Assembly (NCBI GenBank): GCA_001600695.1
Contig: BCKQ01000002.1
Span: 2,057,340 to 2,121,339, forward strand
Length of the DNA: 64,000 nt
From: Ascoidea asiatica
Lineage: Eukaryota > Ascomycota > Saccharomycetes > Ascoideales > Ascoideaceae
Direction of reading: 5' to 3'
Made by a program: the position numbers and the translations under genes. The notes beneath the pieces were generated by a model that was not told the origin of the DNA, did not search any database, and was given only the letters and a program-made list of their open reading frames with translations. Below, in pieces: positions 19,374 to 28,157 of this stretch. The first letter of the stretch is position 1, and each line of letters starts with the position of its first letter.

Positions 19374-20474
19374 TTATTCCTGAGAGATGACTTTAAATTC
19401 TTCAATATGGGAGTTATAGTCTTTTAGTTGTTCTTGACCTTTATTTGCATTTGGGATTCTTCTATGTTTACCACCAAACTTATGAAAATAATAGATAAAA
19501 AGTTTAGTAGCATCTTCTTTTCCATACATGTTTTTCAGATTGCTTAAAAAAATACCGCAGGCATTGCATAATCTGGGCCAAACCGATGGTCCTGTTCTTT
19601 TTTGAGCAGATTCTTTAGTATGACAACGATTGCAATTAATAATTTTATTTTTACTTGTAGTTTTTTTGCCTGTATTACTATTACCAACATTTTTACCAGT
19701 GGCAATAACAGTTTTTTTTTTTTTTTTTTTTAAAGGTGTTGCAACCTGATTAACTTTAATGACCTTATGAGGTTTTTCTTTGTCTGAAATAACTTTTTCT
19801 CCATGACTTGTTGATTTATTTGGAGATACACTTAAAGATGTCAAAGAAGAATTACTGGAAGTATTTGGAGATACATTTAAAGATGTTAAAGAAGAATTAC
19901 TGGAAGTATTTGGAGCAGCTAAAGAAGAATTACTGGGAGTATTTGGAGTAGCTAAAGAAGAATTACTGGGAGNNNNNNNNNNNNNNNNNNNNNNNNNNNN
20001 NNNNNNNNNNNNNNNNNNNNNNNNNNNNNNNNNNNNNNNNNNNNNNNNNNNNNNNNNNNNNNNNNNNNNNNNNNNNNNNNNNNNNNNNNNNNNNNNNNNN
20101 NNNNNNNNNNNNNNNNNNNNNNNNNNNNNNNNNNNNNNNNNNNNNNNNNNNNNNNNNNNNNNNNNNNNNNNNNNNNNNNNNNNNNNNNNNNNNNNNNNNN
20201 NNNNNNNNNNNNNNNNNNNNNNNNNNNNNNNNNNNNNATTTGGAGCAGCTAAAGAAGAATTACTTGGAATATTTGGAGCAGCTTTTACTGGATGACAAGT
20301 TTTCTTTGATTTCTTATTAAAACTGAGAAGAATTAAAGCGGCATTGGTTACTTCTTCATCAGTTTCTTGGATGTATGCAGATCCATGTCTTCTTAAGTAA
20401 TCATTCTCAGGGTTTTCTTTGCTTTTAGTTGAGGAACCAAAGTCTAAACTTCCTTGGTCTGATAAAACTTGCAT
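19374..20474 (-). CDS. GATA-type zinc-finger transcription factor (with assembly gap)
   Basis: Encodes 366 aa if the N-run length is real. A single C-terminal GATA finger, C-x2-C-x18-C-x2-C (NCNRCHTKESAQK through RLCNACGIF), lies at about residues 279-306 and is followed by basic sequence (GKHRRIP). The 18-residue loop matches the second fungal GATA class. Upstream is Ser/Asn/Pro-rich sequence made of 11-aa units (TPSNSSLAAPN) and 15-aa units (TSSNSSLTSLNVSPN), with a Lys run just before the finger. The gap falls inside the 33-bp repeat, so the true protein length is unknown. It binds GATA-core DNA by family inference; target pathway and orthologue are not assigned. Confidence 0.85.
   Translation of the reverse strand: MQVLSDQGSLDFGSSTKSKENPENDYLRRHGSAYIQETDEEVTNAALILLSFNKKSKKTCHPVKAAPNIPSNSSLAAPNXXXXXXXXXXXXXXXXXXXXXXXXXXXXXXXXXXXXXXXXXXXXXXXXXXXXXXXXXXXXXXXXXXXXXXXXXXXXXXXXXXXXXXXXXPSNSSLATPNTPSNSSLAAPNTSSNSSLTSLNVSPNTSSNSSLTSLSVSPNKSTSHGEKVISDKEKPHKVIKVNQVATPLKKKKKKTVIATGKNVGNSNTGKKTTSKNKIINCNRCHTKESAQKRTGPSVWPRLCNACGIFLSNLKNMYGKEDATKLFIYYFHKFGGKHRRIPNANKGQEQLKDYNSHIEEFKVISQE
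19973..20237. other. Assembly gap (265 N)
   Basis: A run of 265 N characters interrupts the repeat region of the GATA gene. Both flanks are copies of the same 33-bp unit, so the gap probably reflects a collapsed tandem repeat; 265 is close to eight units. Confidence 0.97.
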
Positions 20475-22032
20475 TGGATAATAATAATAGTAATGAAAAA
20501 TAAACTGTATATGAATTCTTAAAATAGGCTCGGAAAAATTATTAGAGACCTGAAGAACTGAGAAAAATTTCCAATTTTTGATAAATCTAAAATACTTGAT
20601 GAATTCAATGAAACAATGTGTAATGAGAATACAGTGATAAATTTAATGAAACAATGTGCAATGAGAATATGATGGAATGCCTTACCGAATATTTTTTTTT
20701 ATTTTTATGTTAATGTAGCTTATTTTTATTTTATAACAATATTAATATATTCTAAAAGGTTTAATTGTGTTCTATATTAAATTAAGAGATAATTATATTC
20801 AATATTTATTCAACTGTATTATAATACAGAATTTCAAAAAATATAGTACAATTAGAACTAAGGCTTCAAATAATTGAATAAATAAATAAAGAAAATAAAA
20901 ACTCGAAATTGGGCCTATTTATATATGAATTTCAATAAATAAGAATATATTATTCTATTTTTTTTTACTTACTTAAAATTTCAAAAAAAGTAAATTAGTA
21001 TACCATACTATTATAAAATTTGTAAAAATATTTTAAAAAAGTAATAGATAAAATTGGAAAGAGGAGATTAATGAAAAAATTGATTTATATTAAAATTTAC
21101 AATTGAGTTTTTAACGTGTAGTATTTATTGTTAAAAAATTTAAATCTTCATATCAATTTAAATAAAATGTAAAAAATAAAAATTAATATGTTTGATTCTT
21201 TGAGTCCACAGTGGTTAAATGTTACGTTGATTGCTTGGGTTTTCAAAATACTATGTTATTATTTAGTTTTTTAGAAATTGTTTAGATGCTTCATTGAAAG
21301 AATTTTGAAATTCTTAGCAACTTAATTTCAAATGCTTAATTTTATTTGTTTTTCATAAGCTATATTTTTTTATTGTCGTATTGTTAATTTCTCTTGATTT
21401 GGGTTCAAACCTTAGTTTAAAATGAGTATTATACAGGAAGCCTCGGATTTTCAAAAAAAGTTTGCTATTAGCATAACAGTAGTGAATTAATATACTTTGG
21501 TACCGCAAACTAAGCCTCGGTATAGTGAACAGCAATGTTTGTATGAAAATTTTTTATATTTTTATATAAACACAAAACGAAGCAAACAAAAGCTACTTTT
21601 GGTGTGGTTATTGCTCTCTATATACTCCATTAATTTTATACATTAGATAAAATGTGTATATGGAGAGATAAAATACAAAAAAATAGAGACAAAAATTGAC
21701 TTTTGCTTAATTTTTTTGTGTTGAAATTAAAGACCACTCATTAGTTTTGATTTAATTTTCTCTTGATTTTTGATTTTTATTATATTTTATGAATAATCTA
21801 GTTCAGAATCAATGAGGGGAAAGAGTAAAATGATAGCAAAGCAAGAATTAAACAATCGTCATATCTAAGAAAAGGATTGAAATCTAGAACAAGAATAAGA
21901 GCAAATATAAAGTAAAGAGTATATAAATGAATAAACAGAACATAATTAATTAAGCTTAATTAGAGTTGTTTTTAGATCATTTAAAATCATACAATTTAGC
22001 AATTTATCTCTTAATTTGATTAGTTTATGCAT
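20475..22032. other. Intergenic, very AT-rich
   Basis: No gene seen over 1.56 kb. It holds the GATA-gene promoter side and the 3' flank of the 172-aa orphan. There are no long repeats and no recognised RNA gene. Confidence 0.6.
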
Positions 22033-22551
22033 TTAAAAAATTTGAAAGAAATTTAATTTAGTAAAACTTATGTCATAAAATTTTATATGATGAGAAAAAT
22101 GGATGGTTTCAAATTCAAGTTTATTCAATTTTTGAATTTGATCATTGAATTTTTTATCGATTTCATTATTTGTATGTAGAGCAATTATACCAGTGGTTAA
22201 GAATTCTAGATTATTTAATTGAGCAATATTCAAGACTATATGCTTTATAGATTCTATATTATCATACTTATTTGATAGACTATTAAAAAAATCTTCTCTA
22301 AACTTCACCAATTCAGAATCACCTTTATAAGATATTCCTTTGAAGATTATTATTTTATCATTAGTGAAGAAATTCAAAAACTGATCATTAGAAATTGTAG
22401 AATTAGTTTGAGAAGATTTATTTTCATCGTAGTTTTTTATTGTGACTGGCTTTAAATCCAATATAGGATAAAATTCGGATATAAAGCTATCAAACTTTTC
22501 TATTGTTTGGTCATCCATTAAGATTGAATACCTAGTTTTTGATGAAGACAT
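22033..22551 (-). CDS. Hypothetical 172-aa protein
   Basis: An open frame with an ATG start (MSSSKTRYSILMDD) and ordinary codon use for this region; I do not recognise the family. The sequence is mixed hydrophobic and charged with alternating strand and helix-like segments, lacks a signal peptide or membrane segment, and ends in a Phe-rich stretch (FTKLNFFQIF). Its globular composition, unlike the Asn-rich linkers nearby, supports a real protein. It is divergent from CBK1 across a roughly 900-bp shared promoter region. Confidence 0.6.
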   Translation of the reverse strand: MSSSKTRYSILMDDQTIEKFDSFISEFYPILDLKPVTIKNYDENKSSQTNSTISNDQFLNFFTNDKIIIFKGISYKGDSELVKFREDFFNSLSNKYDNIESIKHIVLNIAQLNNLEFLTTGIIALHTNNEIDKKFNDQIQKLNKLEFETIHFSHHIKFYDISFTKLNFFQIF

Positions 22552-23458
22552 TGTTGAAATTGAAAAAAAAATAGAAAATAAATATTATTAAGATAATTGT
22601 AATTAAAGCAATTATAATAGAAAAATGGTATATTATAGCAATGATTCCTTTCTGAATACACAATTTCTTCTTCTTTTTTTTTCTTTTCTTCTCTTTTCTC
22701 TTTTCTCTTTTCCTTTTGTTTGCTGTGTTGATTTTACTTCAGCTTCAGAAGTTCAAGTAGCAACAAAGATTTAAAATTGAAAAATTTTCACCAAATTGAT
22801 TTGGTTCTGTAGCAAAAACCAAGGAATTTTCCGACTGGACTTCGATGTTGCTCACTGCCTGAAAAATGGCTTTCTGCAGCGGTCAAAAGTCCAGTCACGG
22901 GATCAGCAGGACGGTTTCAGCTTGGAATCATGGACAAAAGCCCAGAAAATATGAGACACTTTGGGACACTGTTGTCAGATAAGGGACACGCCTCCAGCAG
23001 TCTTCCAGCCACATCCGCCCTTGTTCGTGGCGGTGCACACTGAAACACTGGTAACTTCTGGACGCTGCGAGGGCTCTGCCAAATAACTGCCAGATACTTG
23101 CACAATGGCTTTCCAGCTCTGGTTCCTGTTCCTGTAAAGTTCATGCTCTTTGGAAATTTACCACCTAACTTCAATGATTTTATCTTTCTCAATCGCCATA
23201 ATATCTTGATATTATCTTATTATTATCTGAATATCATTTTATCATATTTATTCCTATTTTCAATTACTTTCCTTCATTCTTTCATTTCAATTCGATACCA
23301 TTTCTTTATTTTGTTTGATTTTAATCGTTATTTACCTTTTCTTTCTTTTTTTGAAATTTCAGTTATCATTGTTCACAAGTAATCTTATTACAGAATATTT
23401 CATCAATAAAACAGTTTCAAAAATTATAAAAACCTTTCAATATTATTCAGAATCAACA
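22552..23458. other. Divergent promoter between the 172-aa orphan and CBK1
   Basis: A pyrimidine-rich tract at about 22665-22725 is followed by a GC-richer island at about 22800-23150 with no convincing protein. An open frame runs into CBK1 from 23315, but its 48 extra residues are hydrophobic and look like leader rather than coding sequence. Confidence 0.55.
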
Positions 23459-25243
23459 ATGGAGAGTCAGAATCAAGTTGAACCTCAATCTCAATCTCAA
23501 TCTCAATCTCAGCTTCAATCACAGTCGACAAATTCAGAAAATAATTTAAACTCAGATATAATAATTCCTTCCTCAAATCCTCAAAATAATAGCAATAATA
23601 ATATCATTAATAATGAAAATGATAATAGTGAACACCAACTGAATATTAATAATACTAATACTAATAATAATAATAATAATATAAGTAACTCAAATAATTC
23701 AAATATTTCAAATAATTCAAATAATCCAAGCACTACTAATGATGAAAATGAAGCTAAAAATGTTTATGTTACTTTTAATAGACAACCAAATTGTTTTCAA
23801 CAAAAAACTTTAAATAAAGCTTCAACATTTAAATTGAAATTAGAAAATTATTTTAAATTAAAAACTCAAGATTTAAGAGAAAATAATCAAACAATTTTAG
23901 AATTAGAAAAAAAATTAAAATTTTCAAATTCTTCAAATGAATCTAAAAATAGATCTAAACAAAGATTTATTTCAAGACAAAGTCAATTCTTAAGATTAAA
24001 AAGAACAAGATTATCAACTAATGATTTTTCAATTATTAAAGTTATTGGTAAAGGTGCATTTGGTGAAGTTAGATTAGTGCAAAAAAAAGATAATGGAAAA
24101 TTTTTCGCAATGAAAAGATTAATAAAATCTGAAATGTATCAAAGAAATGAAGTTAATCATGTTAAAGCTGAAAGAGATTTAATGGTTCAAACAAATTCTC
24201 CATGGGTTGTTTCTTTATTTTTTTCTTTTCAAGATTTAAAATATCTTTATTTAATTATGGAATATTTACCAGGTGGTGATTTAATGGGACTTTTAATTAG
24301 ATTAGATAGATTTACAGAAGAAGTTACTAAATTTTATATGGCTGAAATGATTTTAGCAATTGAAGAAATTCATAAATTAGGTTTCATTCATAGAGATATT
24401 AAACCTGATAATGTTTTAATAGATAATTATGGTCATTTAAAATTATCTGATTTTGGTTTAGCAACTAATTTTCATTCTCATAATGATATAGATTATTATA
24501 AAAATATTTTGGCAAAATTAAATTATTATGATTATAAAGAAAATGAAGAAAATTTGAATTCGAATACAGATAATAATAGTAGTAATAATAACAATAATAC
24601 TACAAATACTACTATTTCCAATAAAAGAAATACAACTATTGTTGAAAATCCAATTCATTTATCAATTATTGATGAAGAAAAACGTCAAACCTGGAGAAGA
24701 TCAAGAAGATTATTAGCTTATTCAAGAGTTGGTACTCCAAATTATATTGCTCCAGAAATATTTTTAAATAAAGGTTATGGACCTGAATGTGATTGGTGGT
24801 CATTAGGTGCAATAATGTATGAATGTTTAATCGGTTGTCCTCCATTTTGGGCTGAAACAAATGAAGACACATGTAAAAAAATTTTATATTGGAAACATTA
24901 TTTTTATATTCCTGATAATATTCATTTATCTTATGAAGCTGAAGATTTAATTAGAAAATTATTAACAGATTCTGATAAAAGAATTGGTAGAATTGAAGGT
25001 GCAAATGAAATTAAAAATCATCCATTTTTTAAAGGTGTTGATTGGAATTCTTTAAAACAAATTACTCCTCCTTTTGTTCCCGAAATCAATTCAATTGTTG
25101 ATACTAAATATTTTGATATACCTGATATTGCAAGTAATATAGATGAAGATGTACCAATGGATGATGAAGATGGTCTTAATTTACCGTTTATTGGATATAC
25201 TTATTCCAGATTTGACAATTTAAATAGAAGAAACGTTATATGA
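23459..25243 (+). CDS. CBK1: NDR/LATS-family kinase Cbk1
   Basis: Start chosen at MESQNQVEPQ (23459), giving 594 aa. An upstream in-frame start would add only a hydrophobic leader. A Gln/Ser/Asn-rich N-terminus is followed by the Mob-binding segment (about residues 120-185, with KLKLENYFKLK and SQFLRLKRTRLS). The AGC kinase domain has GKGAFGEV (about 190), catalytic HRDIKPDN (about 311), DFG (about 331), and an NDR-type activation-segment insertion, here Asn/Thr-rich. The autophosphorylation site region is AYSRVGTPNYIAPE, and the C-terminal hydrophobic motif is FIGYTYSRF (about 577). In the RAM network it drives polarised growth and cell separation. It is shorter than S. cerevisiae Cbk1 (756 aa), mostly in the N-terminal tail. 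An Asn replaces the usual Asp of GTPDY. Confidence 0.93.
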   Translation: MESQNQVEPQSQSQSQSQLQSQSTNSENNLNSDIIIPSSNPQNNSNNNIINNENDNSEHQLNINNTNTNNNNNNISNSNNSNISNNSNNPSTTNDENEAKNVYVTFNRQPNCFQQKTLNKASTFKLKLENYFKLKTQDLRENNQTILELEKKLKFSNSSNESKNRSKQRFISRQSQFLRLKRTRLSTNDFSIIKVIGKGAFGEVRLVQKKDNGKFFAMKRLIKSEMYQRNEVNHVKAERDLMVQTNSPWVVSLFFSFQDLKYLYLIMEYLPGGDLMGLLIRLDRFTEEVTKFYMAEMILAIEEIHKLGFIHRDIKPDNVLIDNYGHLKLSDFGLATNFHSHNDIDYYKNILAKLNYYDYKENEENLNSNTDNNSSNNNNNTTNTTISNKRNTTIVENPIHLSIIDEEKRQTWRRSRRLLAYSRVGTPNYIAPEIFLNKGYGPECDWWSLGAIMYECLIGCPPFWAETNEDTCKKILYWKHYFYIPDNIHLSYEAEDLIRKLLTDSDKRIGRIEGANEIKNHPFFKGVDWNSLKQITPPFVPEINSIVDTKYFDIPDIASNIDEDVPMDDEDGLNLPFIGYTYSRFDNLNRRNVI

Positions 25244-26562
25244 TTTTATTCAATTCTTAAGTTTATTTACTTACCTTATAGTCATATATTTCATTCAAAA
25301 CCCTTATTTGTTTTCCTCTTTTTATTTTTTTTTTCAAGTTTATTAATCTTTGATTGGTTATTTTTTACTTTCTGAAGTGTCATCCCTGATATTTACTTCA
25401 TTTCGTCATTTTTTTTAATACTTCAATTTTTTTTTTTTACTATTAGCCTCATAAATTCATCAAAATCTTTTTTTTACTTTTTTGGTTTTATTTTATCAAA
25501 AACTATCACATTCGCTATTTTTTTTTATCTTTTTTTTCTCTAATTAGTTTTTTATTTTTAATTATATTATTTTTAGCTGCCGTTTTTTTTCTTTTTTATT
25601 TAACTTAGCTTTTTTTATTGTTATGTTGTTGTTGTGTTGTTTCTAAGCATAGTCATTACTATAATCATAATCATTAATACTAATATTATAAAAAAAAATA
25701 ACTCTTAACTATGTTAAATATATCAATAAATAATGAAGAATATCTGCATAATTCCAAACTCGAATAATTTAATAAGTTTTTATTTAAAATAGATGATTCA
25801 TAATTAATATTATAATTCTTTAATCCATTATTAATAATTCATCATTTATCAATCATCAATTATAATTTCTTGATCTTCTTCTTTTTTCATTATATCAACA
25901 GAGGAGATTAAATTTGAATTTAACCGAGAAGAAAGCCCGCAAAACTGGCGCTGCCACAAAAATAGCAGTTTTCAGCAAAAGCATTCAAATAAATAAACAA
26001 AACAGAAATAAAAGAACAAATAAATAAACAACAGAAGCAGAACCAGAAACAAAAACAAAAATTGGAATCAAAAATGTTATCACTGGAAGCAATTTCTTCA
26101 TATTCACTATTTAATCTTTTTTCAATAAGCACTTAAAGGACTTGTCCTTTGTCACTTCACCTTCAAGAACCACAGAAGCAATATCTTTCTTTTTGTTGCA
26201 TGAATCTTCTACTCTTTACTTTTTATTCTTAATAATCGATGTTCAGTTTTTTATATTATCTTTATAAGGAGTATGCTTTGATATTTAATGATTGATACTT
26301 TTTTTTTTATTTTTTTTGTTTTCCTTTTTTTTATTTTTGCGAATTCTTCATAATTGTAATTATATTTTTTTGAATAATAATATCATATTATCAACTCAAT
26401 CCAAGTTAATTTAAATTTTAAATTCCTCTAGTTTCAGTTTATTAAATTATTTAAATCGATTAGATTGAAATATCAATAATTAAATATTATACAATATCTT
26501 ACGATATTATAAAATAATTATAAAATAACTAATAATAAAATAATAATAATCATCATTTCAAA
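25244..26562. other. Intergenic, T-rich
   Basis: No gene supported. The first 400 bp after CBK1 are rich in T-runs, consistent with a 3' flank. The rest is the promoter side of the 244-aa gene. A 70-aa reverse open frame (25920-26132) has low-complexity Phe/Cys content and is not credible. Confidence 0.6.
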
Positions 26563-27297
26563 ATGCCAATTGAATTACTTTTAAGACCGGTTATGAGACC
26601 ATTGGTTGTTGCTAAAGCAGTTATATTTCACCCACATAGAAGAGCTTCAAGATATATTCCAAGAATTGAAGAATTATCATCAGATGAAAATTTAAAAACA
26701 TTTTTAATTAGAAAAAGATTTGGTACAGGATCAAAAATTTTAGATGTTTATGATGGAGATTTACCAGTTGATGCAGAAAATGTTTTATATTGGTTTAATA
26801 GATCAAGAGCAGTTAAAGGAGCTTATAAAATGTTTTCATCTGAAGTTTTAGGTACAGGACCTGAAGGTGAAGATGAACCAATTGCATTAACAAGAGCAGG
26901 TTTAAGGTCAAATGTTTTAATGATTAGATCAGCAGATGGATTACCAGCAACTGAATTTGGTTGGCATATTATTAATCATAGAGTTGATGCAATTGATTCT
27001 TATAGAATTTTTACATTATCAGATGGTAACACATATCAATGGACAACAAAAGGTAGATTTTTAGAAAAAGTTACAAATTTAGGAGAGAAGGAATCCGAAA
27101 TTAGAGAAAGGATAGCTGAAGTTATTCCAGCTGGTACTTTTGGTTGGACTTTAAAAGTTGATGTGACAAAAATTCCAAGAGAATTAGCTTTAACAACAGC
27201 TTTATGTTCTGTTATTGACCAATGGAATACAAATATTGCAGTTGGTGGTATTTATTATGCAAGACAACAAGGAGAAGTTCGTTGGAAACGTGATTAA
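26563..27297 (+). CDS. Conserved-looking 244-aa protein, possible tubby/LURP-like fold
   Basis: A globular 244-aa protein without low-complexity insertions, starting MPIELLLRPVMRPL. I do not recognise a named family. The middle alternates short beta-strand-like segments (SYRIFTLSDGNTYQW, GRFLEKVTN) and ends in a helix (RELALTTALCSVIDQW). This pattern is reminiscent of tubby C-terminal/LURP-one-like proteins, which is a guess. Codon choice is strikingly uniform (AGA for most Arg, GGT/GGA for Gly, GTT for Val, CAA for Gln), suggesting high expression compared with its neighbours. There is no signal peptide or clear membrane span. Confidence 0.7.
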   Translation: MPIELLLRPVMRPLVVAKAVIFHPHRRASRYIPRIEELSSDENLKTFLIRKRFGTGSKILDVYDGDLPVDAENVLYWFNRSRAVKGAYKMFSSEVLGTGPEGEDEPIALTRAGLRSNVLMIRSADGLPATEFGWHIINHRVDAIDSYRIFTLSDGNTYQWTTKGRFLEKVTNLGEKESEIRERIAEVIPAGTFGWTLKVDVTKIPRELALTTALCSVIDQWNTNIAVGGIYYARQQGEVRWKRD

Positions 27298-28157
27298 TCA
27301 AAAATTCAATTGAATTCAATTATTAAAAAATAGGCAAAATGATTAGAAAAAACAGATATAAACTTAAAGATCCTCTAATATGAAAATTTTGTAAATTTTT
27401 GATAAATATTAGACATAAAAATTAAATAAAATAGAGAAAGAGATAGAATCAGACCCTTTTACAGCTTGAGAGTTCTTGTTGTACAATATATAAAATAGAA
27501 GCTTTTTTTTTTTTCTTCATTACACAAATTAAATTTACAATTAAAAACAAAACCAAAAACGTATCAAACCTCGGCAAATAGGCAAACAGTTGATGAATCA
27601 GCCTTCACTAAATTGCTGACTCAGCACCAAGCACGTGCTTGTGTGGCTGAGTATGCACGCATTCACACAACTCGTTGCTTTTACGTTTTTACTTTTGCGT
27701 TGAGTCAGCAATGACTAGATGCTGACTCAGCTTCGAAGTTTTCAACTTTACCGTAAGCCTGCGAGTTGTGAAGTGTGGTAAGATTTAAAAATAAAGAATT
27801 GTTTGTTAGCTGACGTGGATTCTTTTTTTTTCAAAAAATTAATACTTGAACCATCAATTTTTCAATTCTCATCTTCATCTAAATCCAGTTATATTCTTTG
27901 ATCTTGATCTTGTTTTTGATTTTGATTTTGATTGCTTTTAATTCTGGGGATAGGTTTTATCAATTGTATTATTAATTTTATTATCATCATTATTTCCATT
28001 GTCATTGATTGTCATTGGCATATTATAACCCCCATTTTTCATTCATTTTTTATTTCTACCTAAAAAATCCAGAAATTTAACTGAATTATAATTCATTATT
28101 AATCTTGGTCTCAAATCAATCATCTGAAGCAAATTGCTTATTTATTCATAATTTAAA
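27298..28157. other. Intergenic, PMT1 promoter with regulatory cluster
   Basis: No gene. It contains a GC-richer island at about 27590-27770 packed with palindromic TGACTCA and CACGTG sites, then AT-rich sequence up to the PMT1 start. Confidence 0.65.
27614..27731. promoter_or_regulatory. AP-1/Gcn4-type and E-box site cluster
   Basis: Perfect TGACTCA heptamers lie at 27617-27623 and 27723-27729, with TGAGTCA at 27701-27707. The first is inside the 13-bp palindrome TGCTGACTCAGCA. A 14-bp perfect palindrome CAAGCACGTGCTTG (27628-27641) contains a CACGTG E-box. Known yeast bZIP factors such as Gcn4 bind TGACTCA, and bHLH factors such as Cbf1 and Pho4 bind CACGTG. The cluster is about 430-545 bp upstream of PMT1 and 320-430 bp downstream of the 244-aa gene; the controlled gene is inferred to be PMT1. 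Confidence 0.65.

Noticed and set aside
23315-23458. N-terminal extension of CBK1
   Set aside because: The 48 extra residues are hydrophobic and unlike Cbk1 N-termini. The ATG at 23459 begins typical Gln/Ser/Asn-rich sequence.
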